A DNA stretch of 32,899 nt from MGBC163016 sp964649145 (GTDB lineage: Bacteria > Actinomycetota > Coriobacteriia > Coriobacteriales > Eggerthellaceae), in NCBI GenBank assembly GCA_964649145.1, contig CAZYOQ010000014.1, positions 1-32,899 on the forward strand, read 5' to 3'. The position numbers and the translations under genes are program-made. Below, piece after piece: positions 1 through 7,400 of this stretch; the first letter of the stretch is position 1; each line of letters begins with the position of its first letter. Under the pieces are notes generated by a model that saw nothing but the letters and a program-made list of their open reading frames with translations, searched no databases and had not been told where the DNA came from.

Positions 1-27
1 AAGCAAAGAGAAATATTGCACATGGGG

Positions 28-33
28 TATAAT
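28..33 (+). promoter_or_regulatory. -10 box of the tRNA-Gly promoter
   Basis: A perfect TATAAT hexamer lies 11 bases before the mature 5' end of the tRNA, the spacing expected if transcription starts just before the gene. No good -35 hexamer is visible at 17 bases upstream (AAAGAG), but the window begins only 27 bases earlier, so the promoter may be partly cut off. Confidence 0.5.
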
Positions 34-44
34 ATCCGACTACT

Positions 45-118
45 GCGGGCGTGGTTCAATGGTAGAACTCGAGCTTCCCAAGCTCGCTACGCGGGTTCGA
101 TTCCCGTCGCCCGCTCCA
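45..118 (+). tRNA. tRNA-Gly, anticodon CCC
   Basis: The cloverleaf folds completely. The 7-bp acceptor stem pairs GCGGGCG with CGCCCGC, the D arm is GTTC/GAAC, and the anticodon stem is CGAGC/GCTCG around the loop TTCCCAA, which gives anticodon CCC and reads GGG codons. The T arm has a TTCGATT loop. The discriminator base is T and the terminal CCA is encoded at 116-118. Total length is 74 bases with CCA and no intron. It stands alone, with the HAD phosphatase gene about 250 bases downstream. Confidence 0.97.
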
Positions 119-370
119 TCTAAAGCTATATGGCGTATGTCGTTAATACGTTTGAGCGGTGAAAAATCTTAGGACGATTTTGCAGTTTACATTTGTAAGC
201 AGGCGAATTGTTCTACCTATCTCACTTGTGCGCTAGAGCTATAAATTACTTGCTTGTTTTCGGCATTTTAATTTAGGTAAATCCTGTTTGCTTTATTAAA
301 CTGCAAGCATATGCTTTATGGTCATGGCAAAGCTATGAAAAGAAATATAAAGATACGAGGGGATGTACAT
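119..370. other. Intergenic stretch between tRNA-Gly and the HAD phosphatase
   Basis: AT-rich, without a convincing ORF, terminator or repeat. A purine-rich ribosome binding site (GAGGGG, 357-362) at its end serves the ATG at 371. The promoter of the phosphatase presumably lies here, but I cannot pick out a good -35/-10 pair. Confidence 0.4.
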
Positions 371-1027
371 ATGCACAGAACCTTTACTACTTACATTTTC
401 GATTTGGATGGCACATTGCTTGATACTGTGCCTGATTTGACTTTGCTTACGAATTGGATTCTTAGTCAGGTTGGAGCACCCGAGCATACTCAGGAAGAGA
501 TTTTGAGCTATGTGGGATCTGGCGTTCGACGTCTAATTTATTTGGCTCTTCCACCGAATACTCCCGATGCTGTGCAAGATGAGGCGATGCGTCTTTGGAA
601 CGAGAATTTTCACTCATATTATGAACACACAGAGCCGTTTTTAGGTGTTATTGCGACCTTGAACAAGTTGAAAGAGAGAGGGCAAAAATTAGCGGTTGTT
701 TCTAACAAGCTTCAAAACGGCGTAGACCTTATTATGGAAAAGAAGCTTCCAGGTTACTTTGACGTCATGATAGGCGAAGGAAACGGTATTCCTAGAAAGC
801 CCGACCCAACAGGAATCGAGTTCGCTATGCGCGAGTTGGGGTCTGAGCCAAAAGATACCATTTATATAGGCGATTCCCCAGGAGATATTAAGGCGGGTAA
901 AAACGCAGCTTGTGCAACCGCGGCAGTTCTTTGGGGGTATCACGACAAACAAGACTTTTTTGATGAAGATGCTATTCCCGATTATTTTATGGAATCGCCG
1001 AAAGAGATTTTAAGTTTTGCTAAGTAG
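371..1027 (+). CDS. HAD-superfamily phosphatase, phosphoglycolate phosphatase-like
   Basis: A 218-residue haloacid-dehalogenase-fold hydrolase. Motif I is DLDGTLLDT near the N-terminus, with the nucleophile Asp and the acid/base Asp two residues on. Motif II is the VVSNK segment, motif III the Lys of RKPDP, and motif IV IGDSPGDI, which binds Mg. A helical cap domain sits between motifs I and II, as in the Gph/PgmB/PpaX group. Likely substrates are small phosphoesters such as 2-phosphoglycolate, a sugar phosphate or pyrophosphate; the sequence does not decide. I chose ATG 371 because GAGGGG lies 8 bases upstream and the protein then begins directly before motif I. An upstream in-frame ATG at 311 would add 20 residues that are not part of the family. 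It is transcribed alone. Confidence 0.85.
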   Translation: MHRTFTTYIFDLDGTLLDTVPDLTLLTNWILSQVGAPEHTQEEILSYVGSGVRRLIYLALPPNTPDAVQDEAMRLWNENFHSYYEHTEPFLGVIATLNKLKERGQKLAVVSNKLQNGVDLIMEKKLPGYFDVMIGEGNGIPRKPDPTGIEFAMRELGSEPKDTIYIGDSPGDIKAGKNAACATAAVLWGYHDKQDFFDEDAIPDYFMESPKEILSFAK

Positions 1028-1279
1028 GCTTTATTACGGCTTTGAGTGAGTCTGGAAAATGGTTTTAATAAAAGTGAAACTTGTTTAGATTCGAATCGGG
1101 TTCGACAAGTTCATAAGTGAAATTATGCTTAAAGCTTGCTTTGCTCGTCAGCCTGATCCCTTTAATCAATTATTTAAATTGTGACACTATCGTTTAAACC
1201 AGCAAGTTTGAACATGCTGACCAGCTTAGATTTGGATGGAACACATTTCTATTCATCCGCCAACGTAGGAAGGAGAGGT

Positions 1280-1303
1280 ATGGAAATCGCGCAGTGCTTG
1301 TAA
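1280..1303 (+). CDS. Candidate 7-codon leader peptide upstream of rpsF
   Basis: The mini-ORF encodes MEIAQCL followed by TAA. It is preceded by a purine run (AGGAAGGAGAGG, 1267-1278) that is a far better Shine-Dalgarno sequence than chance would usually place before such a short frame. It lies about 105 bases before the rpsF start and before the hairpin at 1361-1384. It may be a translated leader, or the purine run may simply be fortuitous. No family can be assigned to seven residues. Confidence 0.25.
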   Translation: MEIAQCL

Positions 1304-1343
1304 TCTTGGCGTTTATTCGACAGTAATGCATCTCTTCTGCTAA

Positions 1344-1391
1344 ACTTAACGGGTTGTCCTGCCCTGGGATCACCTATCCAGGGCCGTTTAG
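1344..1391 (+). promoter_or_regulatory. Leader hairpin of the rpsF operon, candidate S6:S18 autoregulatory site
   Basis: GCCCTGG (1361-1367) pairs with CCAGGGC (1378-1384) across a 10-base loop. An outer helix can form between the bases before it (around CTTAACG) and CGTTTAG after it, leaving a large 5' bulge. No U-tract follows, so it is not a terminator; it ends only a few bases before the AGGAGG of rpsF. rpsF leaders in many bacteria carry an RNA structure bound by the S6:S18 complex to repress the operon. Position and gene content fit, but I have not matched the conserved nucleotides of that motif. Confidence 0.35.
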
Positions 1392-1409
1392 ACCAGAGGA
1401 GGTGAGCTG

Positions 1410-1703
1410 ATGAGAGCTTACGAACTGTTGTATTTTGTCGATTCTACAACCGATGATGATACGCGTGCCGCTGTGGCAAGCCGTATCGAATCCATCGTCA
1501 CGGAAAAAGAAGGCAGCATCGACAATATCGACGATTGGGGTAAGCGCAAGCTGGCTTATGAGATCAATGGCCAGTCTGAAGCCGATTACACTCTCGTTGA
1601 TTTCCATACTGATCCTCAGACTATCGCGGAACTTGATCGTGTTCTTCGCATTACCGACCCAGTAATGCGTCATATGATCGTTGCCCGTACAGACAGGGAT
1701 TAG
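1410..1703 (+). CDS. rpsF: 30S ribosomal protein S6
   Basis: A 97-residue protein starting MRAYELLYF, the typical S6 N-terminus, and ending close to the DRV-type segment near VMRHMIV that contacts S18. It is a component of the 30S platform, where it binds helix 23 of 16S rRNA as a heterodimer with S18. A perfect ribosome binding site (AGGAGG, 1397-1402) lies 7 bases upstream of the ATG. It is the first gene of the conserved rpsF-ssb-rpsR-rplI operon. It has no long acidic C-terminal tail of the kind RimK glutamylates in E. coli. Confidence 0.97.
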   Translation: MRAYELLYFVDSTTDDDTRAAVASRIESIVTEKEGSIDNIDDWGKRKLAYEINGQSEADYTLVDFHTDPQTIAELDRVLRITDPVMRHMIVARTDRD

Positions 1704-1728
1704 CCTGGGATAAGGAAGAGGTAGTGAA

Positions 1729-2166
1729 ATGAGCATCAACAGAGTTGTAATAAGCGGAAACTTAACCAGAGACCCAGAAGTGCGCACCACTCAATCGGGT
1801 ATGCCCGTCATGTCACTTGGCATCGCTGTGAATGACCGTCGAAAGAACAGTCAGACCGGTGAATGGGAGGATTACGCGAACTTCATTGATTGCACGATGT
1901 TCGGAAATCGCGCCCAAAATGTGTCGCAATACTTGTCTAAAGGTCAACGAGTCGTTATCGAAGGCAAGCTTCGCTACAGCACGTGGGAACGCGATGGTCA
2001 AAAGCGCTCCAAGATAGAGGTCATCATCGACGATCTCGACTTCCAGGGAACGCGCAACCAGTCGAACCAAGGTTCTTCGCAACCATCTGCTTCGGCATAC
2101 ACTGCCCCACAGACTCCAGTTGTTGACACAAGCTCTTCCGTCTATGACGCAGACATTCCATTCTAG
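1729..2166 (+). CDS. ssb: Single-stranded DNA-binding protein
   Basis: A 145-residue SSB. The N-terminal OB fold (about residues 1-108) opens with the typical INRVVISGNLTRDPEVR segment. A short Ser/Gln/Pro-rich linker of about 30 residues follows, and the C-terminus is the acidic tip DADIPF that recruits replication and repair partners. It protects ssDNA at forks as a tetramer. It sits 25 bases after rpsF and 16 bases before rpsR, the usual place of ssb in Gram-positive bacteria, so its level follows ribosomal protein synthesis. No DNA-uptake genes are nearby. The linker is short for an actinobacterial SSB. Confidence 0.97.
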   Translation: MSINRVVISGNLTRDPEVRTTQSGMPVMSLGIAVNDRRKNSQTGEWEDYANFIDCTMFGNRAQNVSQYLSKGQRVVIEGKLRYSTWERDGQKRSKIEVIIDDLDFQGTRNQSNQGSSQPSASAYTAPQTPVVDTSSSVYDADIPF

Positions 2167-2182
2167 AAAGCAAGAGGAAATT

Positions 2183-2446
2183 ATGGCGGAATATCAAAAG
2201 CATCAACGCCAGAAGAAATGTCAGTTCTGTGCGGAACATGCAGATTTCATCGATTACAAGGACACGCAGCTGCTGCGTAAATACACCACCGACCGCGGCA
2301 AGATCAAGCCTCGTCGCGTTACGGGCGCATGCAGCCAGCATCAGCGCGATATCGCCAATGCTGTGAAGCGCGCCCGCACCATGGCACTGATTCCCTATTC
2401 TGTGCCGGCTGTTAGCGGACGCGGCGATCGTCGTCGTAAGCGCTAA
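2183..2446 (+). CDS. rpsR: 30S ribosomal protein S18, zinc-binding form
   Basis: An 87-residue S18. ATG 2183 is preferred over an upstream in-frame ATG at 2120, which lies inside ssb, because GAGG stands 5-8 bases before it and the protein then begins MAEYQKHQRQ. It carries CQFC near residues 12-15 and a later CSQH, a CxxC...CxxH set typical of the zinc-coordinating (C+) version of S18. Genomes that encode this form often also have a zinc-free paralogue under zinc-dependent control; none is in the window. S18 binds S6 on the 30S platform. Confidence 0.96.
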   Translation: MAEYQKHQRQKKCQFCAEHADFIDYKDTQLLRKYTTDRGKIKPRRVTGACSQHQRDIANAVKRARTMALIPYSVPAVSGRGDRRRKR

Positions 2447-2455
2447 GGAGGAAGC

Positions 2456-3067
2456 ATGGAAGTAATTCTTCTCAAAGAGCTTCGCGGACGCGGCGGTGAA
2501 GGCGATGTCATAAATGTCGAGCGCGGGTTCGCGAACAATTACCTACTTCGCCAGGGATACGCTATTAAGGCTACTCCCGGCAACCTGAAACAGCTTGAGG
2601 AACGCAGGAAGAATATCGCCAAACGCGAGGAAGTTCGTCTGTCTGACGCTAATGCGCTTGCTGAAAAGCTAAACGGCCTTGAGGTGGTCGTTGAGGTACA
2701 GGTTGGCGAAGAGGGTCAGCTATTCGGGTCGGTCACATCTCCTATGATCGCCGATGCAATTATTGCTGAAGGTATCGAGATTGATCGCCGCCGTGTCGAG
2801 CTTGGCAAGCCGATCAAAGCCGTTGGAACCTTCCCAGTTGAGGTGGGCATTTATCGTGACATCAAGGCTACGGTAAATGTTGTCGTCAAGGGCGAGGGCA
2901 CGGCTAAAGCAGAAGCTAAAGAAACCGAAGGTGCGCCTGAGGCTGAGGTTGTAGAGGATGCTGTTGTTGATGCATCTGAAGATGCGGCAGAGGCTATCGC
3001 CGAAAACGACGTAGAAGGCGCTGCTGAAAAAGCGCCTGAAGATGCACCTAAAGAGGCTGATGCATAA
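2456..3067 (+). CDS. rplI: 50S ribosomal protein L9 with acidic C-terminal extension
   Basis: Residues 1-148 form a complete L9: the N-terminal rRNA-binding domain with GRGGEGDVINVERGFANNYL character, the connecting helix (about 45-75) and the C-terminal domain. Residues 149-203 are an extra 55-residue tail made almost only of Ala, Glu, Asp, Val, Pro and Lys, low in complexity and acidic. L9 of most bacteria stops near 150 residues. The gene begins 9 bases after rpsR with GGAGG directly upstream, and it is the last gene of the operon, followed by a terminator. L9 stabilises the L1 stalk base and suppresses frameshifting; the tail has no known role that I can name. Confidence 0.96.
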   Translation: MEVILLKELRGRGGEGDVINVERGFANNYLLRQGYAIKATPGNLKQLEERRKNIAKREEVRLSDANALAEKLNGLEVVVEVQVGEEGQLFGSVTSPMIADAIIAEGIEIDRRRVELGKPIKAVGTFPVEVGIYRDIKATVNVVVKGEGTAKAEAKETEGAPEAEVVEDAVVDASEDAAEAIAENDVEGAAEKAPEDAPKEADA

Positions 3068-3122
3068 ACAACTAGGGGTGCTGATTAGTTTTTAAAAGGT
3101 TTTGTAATAGCCACAATTAATT

Positions 3123-3160
3123 CGGGGGTCGACCTATAATGGTAGACCCCCGTCTTTTTT
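3123..3160 (+). terminator. Rho-independent terminator of the rpsF-rplI operon
   Basis: CGGGGGTC (3123-3130) pairs with GACCCCCG (3145-3152). After one mismatch ACC pairs with GGT, closing on the six-base loop TATAAT, and a T-rich tract TCTTTTTT follows at 3153-3160. The loop is itself a perfect -10 hexamer at 3135-3140, 42 bases before the dnaB start, so a dnaB promoter overlapping the terminator is possible, although no -35 box fits. Confidence 0.9.
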
Positions 3161-3181
3161 CATCTCGCCTTGGAGGATGCA

Positions 3182-4591
3182 ATGCCGCAAGAATTCGATC
3201 AGTATGAAAGCCCGGCTTTGGCTGAGTCGGCAAGGCATGTCCAGCTTCCAAATGACATCGAGGCAGAACAGGCCGTTTTGGCATCATGTCTTTTGAACGA
3301 GGATGCCTGCTACGAAATAAGTATCAATCTAAAAAGCGAGCAGTTTTATCGCATTTCACATCAACTTATCTTTAGCGCAATACTTCAGATGGTAAAGCAG
3401 GGCTTGCGTGCAGACGTCATTTCCCTTGCCGACAAACTTCAAGCTCAGGGCGATTTAGACAAGGCTGGTGGCAGGGCATACCTCACCGACCTAAATGGCA
3501 ATACTTTTGCGCTCACAAACTGGCGCCACCATATGGAAATAGTCAAGCGCACTGCCATTCAGCGAGATCTGATTCGGGCTGCTGCGGAAATAAACGCGCT
3601 TGCATACAACGCTCCAGATGATCTCAACGAAGTGGTTGAAAGCGCTGAACAATCGCTTTTCAAAGTGACGGAAAAGCGCGTGTCGTCCTCTTTCAGAAAG
3701 ATAGACAGTTTGGTTGACGAAGCCTATAGCGAACTTTCTCGCATTGCTTCGCAAGGCAACAAGATGATAGGCGTTCCAACTGGGTTCAAGGACGTCGATA
3801 GCTTGTTCCATGGTTTTCGCGGTGGAGATCTTATCGTTTTGGCTGCACGACCAGGTGTTGGAAAAACCGCATTTGCTTTGAACCTGGCCGTAAATGCTGC
3901 AAAAGAAAACGTGTCTGTTGCGTTCTTTTCTTTGGAAATGAGCTCGAGCCAGCTGGTGCAACGTCTTATAAGCTCGGAGGCTATGGTCGACCTTGGCAAA
4001 CTGAGAAGCGGTAATGTAGGCGAGGGCGACTGGGGACAAATCGCGGACGCATCTGGAAGACTTAGCGCCCTTGATATGTTTATCGACGACACGCCGGGCT
4101 TATCTATTATGGAAGCCAGGGCTAAGGCTCGCCGTGAGTTGCGAAATGTGGTCGGAACCGACAAGAAGGGGCTTATCATTGTAGACTACCTTCAGCTTAT
4201 GCAGGCGCCAGCTACAAGGCGCGATAGCAATCGCACAGTCGAGGTAGGCGAAATCTCACGTGGGCTTAAAATTCTCGCGAAAGAAATGGATATGCCGGTG
4301 ATTGCTTTGGCACAGCTTAACCGCGGGGTTGAGATGCGCGGAAAGAAGCGCCCGATGCTGTCGGATCTTCGTGAATCAGGATCTATCGAACAGGACGCCG
4401 ATATCGTTATGTTTATTGATAGGTCTATGGACGAAGTTGAGGCGGAAGATGCTAACAGGCCAGACCTTGGTGTTGCAACACTGATAGTTGCTAAGCACCG
4501 TAACGGCCCGCTTAAAGATATTACTATGGCGTTTAACCCGAACCTCACCAAATTTGGGGATTTCTTTGACGCTTCTAGATACGAAGGTTGA
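3182..4591 (+). CDS. dnaB: Replicative DNA helicase DnaB
   Basis: A 469-residue hexameric 5'-3' helicase that unwinds DNA at the replication fork. The N-terminal primase-interacting domain covers about residues 18-120 (PNDIEAEQAVLASCLLN opens it). The RecA-like C-terminal domain begins near residue 175, with Walker A ARPGVGKTAFA, Walker B LIIVDYLQLM, and the SDLRESGSIEQDADIVMFI segment with the arginine-finger region. ATG 3182 is chosen because GGAGG lies 5 bases before it; an in-frame TTG at 3170 overlaps that ribosome binding site. There is no intein insertion. It follows the rplI terminator, the common rplI-dnaB order of Gram-positive bacteria. Confidence 0.97.
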   Translation: MPQEFDQYESPALAESARHVQLPNDIEAEQAVLASCLLNEDACYEISINLKSEQFYRISHQLIFSAILQMVKQGLRADVISLADKLQAQGDLDKAGGRAYLTDLNGNTFALTNWRHHMEIVKRTAIQRDLIRAAAEINALAYNAPDDLNEVVESAEQSLFKVTEKRVSSSFRKIDSLVDEAYSELSRIASQGNKMIGVPTGFKDVDSLFHGFRGGDLIVLAARPGVGKTAFALNLAVNAAKENVSVAFFSLEMSSSQLVQRLISSEAMVDLGKLRSGNVGEGDWGQIADASGRLSALDMFIDDTPGLSIMEARAKARRELRNVVGTDKKGLIIVDYLQLMQAPATRRDSNRTVEVGEISRGLKILAKEMDMPVIALAQLNRGVEMRGKKRPMLSDLRESGSIEQDADIVMFIDRSMDEVEAEDANRPDLGVATLIVAKHRNGPLKDITMAFNPNLTKFGDFFDASRYEG

Positions 4592-4764
4592 TGCTAGGGT
4601 TGTTTTGACGTGTTGTCTTGTTTTAGCATGTTTTCAATGTTATGCGAAGCGCGAACATGCCTATGCTGTTCCCATAAGCCTAATTCCCATAAGCAAAGCA
4701 TCTTATAAGGATAAAATGGAAACGCGAAGCATCGCAGCGTAACCTAACGGAAAGGCTTTCTCAA
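4592..4764. promoter_or_regulatory. purA upstream region with direct repeat and dyad
   Basis: The exact 11-mer TTCCCATAAGC occurs twice (4669-4679 and 4684-4694). A GAAC-N11-GTTC dyad (4653-4671) overlaps the first copy. An 8-codon ORF (ATG 4716, METRSIAA) follows AAGG and ends shortly before the purA ribosome binding site GGAAAGG (4749-4755). The region probably carries the purA promoter and a regulator site, but neither is identified with certainty. Confidence 0.35.
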
Positions 4765-6078
4765 ATGCCATCTACTGTTCTTGTCGGAACCCAGTGGGGC
4801 GACGAAGGAAAAGGCAAGATCACCGATCTTATTGCAAGTGATTTCGACTATGTTGTTCGTTTCCAAGGAGGAAATAACGCAGGTCATACGGTCATTCATG
4901 GGGATACTAAACTTGCTCTTCACTTGATGCCATCGGGCGTTATGTATGAAAACGCAATTCCAGTTATTGGAAACGGTGTTGTGGTTGATCCGGGCGTGCT
5001 GGTAAAAGAGATGGCTCTTCTAGATGGCGAGGGCATAAGCTGCAAGAACCTGAAAATAAGCTGTGACGCACATATTATTATGCCTTATCACAAGGTTTTG
5101 GACGGCGCCGAAGAAAAGCGTCTTGGAAACAACCAGATTGGCACGACCAAGCGGGGGATAGGCCCTTGCTATCAGGATAAAATTGCCCGTCGCGGTATTC
5201 GCGTACAGGACTTACTGGACGAGAAGATATTCCGATTAAAACTTGAGACGATTCTTGCACAAAAAAACCCGATCCTTCAGAAGGTCTATGGGCTTCAAAC
5301 CTATACCGTCAACGAAATCTGCGAAGAATACTTGCCATATGCTCGCATTCTCAAGCCATACGTGGCAGAAACCGCGCATATGCTTAACGAGGCTCTAAAA
5401 GAACACAAAAATGTCTTGTTCGAGGGTGCGCAGGGCACGTTGCTTGATATTGATCACGGCACATACCCCTATGTCACATCGTCTAGCTGCTGCTCGGGAG
5501 GTGCCTGCACGGGTTCGGGAGTAGGTCCTATCGCGGTCGATCGCGTACTTGGAATCTCTAAGGCCTATGTCACACGTGTTGGCGGTGGCCCTTTCCCCAC
5601 AGAACTCAAGTTTGCTGAAGACGGGGGCGAAGGACAAGACGCGATAGACGGCCAGCTGCTTTGCGACGTTGGCCACGAGTTCGGTGTGACCACGGGACGT
5701 AAGCGTAGGTGTGGATGGTTCGATGCTGTTATAGGGCGATATGCGGTAGAGGTAAATGGATTGACCGATATCGCCATGACTAAGCTCGATGTTCTTTCTG
5801 CATTCGACAAGATAAAGGTTTGCATTGCGTATGAATGCGATGGCGTGCGCTACGACTATTTCCCGATGCAACAATCGGTGCTTTTCCATGCGAAGCCTGT
5901 TTATGAGGAACTTCCAGGCTGGAAAGGCGAGGATATTACATCTTGCAAGACTTATGAGGAACTTCCGGCGAATACTCGAGCATACATCGAGCATCTAGAG
6001 CAATTGATGGGCGCTAAAGTTTCAATAGTCTCTGTTGGAGCCGATCGCGAACAGACGATAATGCGCGGCTGGGAATAA
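4765..6078 (+). CDS. purA: Adenylosuccinate synthetase
   Basis: A 437-residue enzyme that condenses IMP and aspartate with GTP hydrolysis to adenylosuccinate, the first step from IMP to AMP. The N-terminus carries the hallmark GTQWGDEGKGKITD loop with the catalytic Asp, followed by GGNNAGHT with the catalytic His. The switch loop GTTKRGIGPCYQDK and the C-terminal VGADREQTI segment are also present. The length is normal for the family. ATG 4765 has GGAAAGG 9 bases upstream. It is followed after 22 bases by purD, so two purine genes share a transcription unit although they act at opposite ends of the pathway. Confidence 0.97.
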   Translation: MPSTVLVGTQWGDEGKGKITDLIASDFDYVVRFQGGNNAGHTVIHGDTKLALHLMPSGVMYENAIPVIGNGVVVDPGVLVKEMALLDGEGISCKNLKISCDAHIIMPYHKVLDGAEEKRLGNNQIGTTKRGIGPCYQDKIARRGIRVQDLLDEKIFRLKLETILAQKNPILQKVYGLQTYTVNEICEEYLPYARILKPYVAETAHMLNEALKEHKNVLFEGAQGTLLDIDHGTYPYVTSSSCCSGGACTGSGVGPIAVDRVLGISKAYVTRVGGGPFPTELKFAEDGGEGQDAIDGQLLCDVGHEFGVTTGRKRRCGWFDAVIGRYAVEVNGLTDIAMTKLDVLSAFDKIKVCIAYECDGVRYDYFPMQQSVLFHAKPVYEELPGWKGEDITSCKTYEELPANTRAYIEHLEQLMGAKVSIVSVGADREQTIMRGWE

Positions 6079-6100
6079 GGCCTATAAGAAGGGTGAAATA

Positions 6101-7399
6101 ATGAAGGTCTTGGTACTTGGATCTGGTGGACGTGAACACGCGATAGTTTGGGCACTTGCGAAGTCGCCTTCTGTTGAGGCTCTTTGGGCGGCTCCTGGAA
6201 ACGGCGGCACAGCCAAGGTGGAACTTGCCGCTAAGGGGGCGGGGCGTGTCCAAAACACGATGATAGACCCGCTTGATGCTGATGAAATCATCGATTTTTG
6301 TGATGCGATGGGCGTAGACCTTGTGGTAATAGGGCCAGAGGCTCCACTGGTTGCAGGCATTGCAGACGCACTTCGCCTCGCAGGTATTGCAGTTTATGGG
6401 CCTGATGCGGAAGATGCATGGCTTGAAGGATCCAAGGAATTCGCAAAAGAGTTCATGGCTCAAAACGGTATCCCCACCGCAAAATACGAAAGCTTTGATG
6501 ACGTAGAGCTTGCGCTTCAATACGTGCGTGATATGGGTGCACCAATTGTAGTGAAGGCCGATGGGCTGGCTGCAGGTAAGGGCGTTGTTGTGGCACAAAC
6601 CCTTGAAGAGGCCGAAGATGCCGTGAAGGCGTGCTTCTTGGGCGCATTTGGAGAAGCGGGCTTGAAGGTCGTGATTGAGGAATGCATGACAGGACCTGAA
6701 TGTTCAATGCTCTCATTTGTGACCGGAGGGCATAGTTTTCCTATGGCACCATCGCAAGACCATAAGCGAGCATACGATGGCGATACGGGTCCAAACACTG
6801 GCGGCATGGGGGTTTACTCGCCCGTGCCAATAGTCACAAATGAAGAAATGATCGAGATGATGCGCGTCATGGATGTGGCTGCAGCCGCCGTTCCCAACTA
6901 TAAAGGCACGCTATATGGCGGGTTTATGCTCACACCTGAAGGTCCTAAGATCGTGGAGTTCAATGTGCGTTTCGGCGACCCTGAAACGCAGGTTGTTTTA
7001 CCAAGGCTTATTTCCGATTTTGCTGAAGTAATGATGTCTGTTGCCAAAGGAGACGCAGACTCAATTGATCTTCAGTGGTCGCCTAAATGGGCGGTTGCCG
7101 TTGTGCTTGCAAGTGCTGGGTATCCCGGATCTTATGAGAAGGGCAAGGTTGTCAGCGGCATCGAGGACGCTGAAGCACTTGATGACGTCATGGTCTTTCA
7201 CGCTGGAACCACACAAACCGACGATGGCCAAATTGTAACTTCTGGCGGACGAGTACTTAACGTCGTCGCGCTTGGTGACTCTTTCGAAAGTGCCCGAGAT
7301 AAGGCATATGCCGCTTGTGAACTTATAGATTTTGAGGGCAAGCAGATGCGCACAGACATTGGTGCGCGAGCATTGCGTGGGCGCCAAGCTTGGGACTAG
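6101..7399 (+). CDS. purD: Phosphoribosylamine-glycine ligase (GAR synthetase)
   Basis: A 432-residue ATP-grasp ligase that joins glycine to 5-phosphoribosylamine, step two of de novo purine synthesis. It starts MKVLVLGSGGREHAI, the signature N-domain motif. The ATP-grasp core has VVKADGLAAGKGVVVA, the family signature DTGPNTGGMGVYSP, and FNVRFGDPETQ with metal-binding Glu/Asn residues. The C-terminal domain ends in ARALRGRQAW. It stands alone and is not fused to purM or purN. It begins 22 bases after purA with an AAGGG element, and the next gene begins one base after its stop codon. Confidence 0.97.
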   Translation: MKVLVLGSGGREHAIVWALAKSPSVEALWAAPGNGGTAKVELAAKGAGRVQNTMIDPLDADEIIDFCDAMGVDLVVIGPEAPLVAGIADALRLAGIAVYGPDAEDAWLEGSKEFAKEFMAQNGIPTAKYESFDDVELALQYVRDMGAPIVVKADGLAAGKGVVVAQTLEEAEDAVKACFLGAFGEAGLKVVIEECMTGPECSMLSFVTGGHSFPMAPSQDHKRAYDGDTGPNTGGMGVYSPVPIVTNEEMIEMMRVMDVAAAAVPNYKGTLYGGFMLTPEGPKIVEFNVRFGDPETQVVLPRLISDFAEVMMSVAKGDADSIDLQWSPKWAVAVVLASAGYPGSYEKGKVVSGIEDAEALDDVMVFHAGTTQTDDGQIVTSGGRVLNVVALGDSFESARDKAYAACELIDFEGKQMRTDIGARALRGRQAWD

Positions 7400-7400
7400 C

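Larger units (their letters stand above)
1028..1409. other. Long leader/intergenic region before rpsF
   Basis: 382 bases without a normal gene. It holds an imperfect hairpin at 1078-1111 (AACTTGT pairing with ACAAGTT, inner CGAA/TTCG) just after the phosphatase, a mini-ORF with a very strong ribosome binding site at 1280-1303, and a stable hairpin at 1361-1384 directly before rpsF. Regulation of the ribosomal operon most likely resides here. I could not assign the promoter with confidence. Confidence 0.45.

Noticed and set aside
1078..1111. Hairpin after the HAD phosphatase as a terminator
   Set aside because: The stem is interrupted by a 7-base bulge and no T tract follows.
5395..5994. 199-codon antisense frame within purA
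   Set aside because: Shadow of a highly conserved gene, with no recognisable domain.
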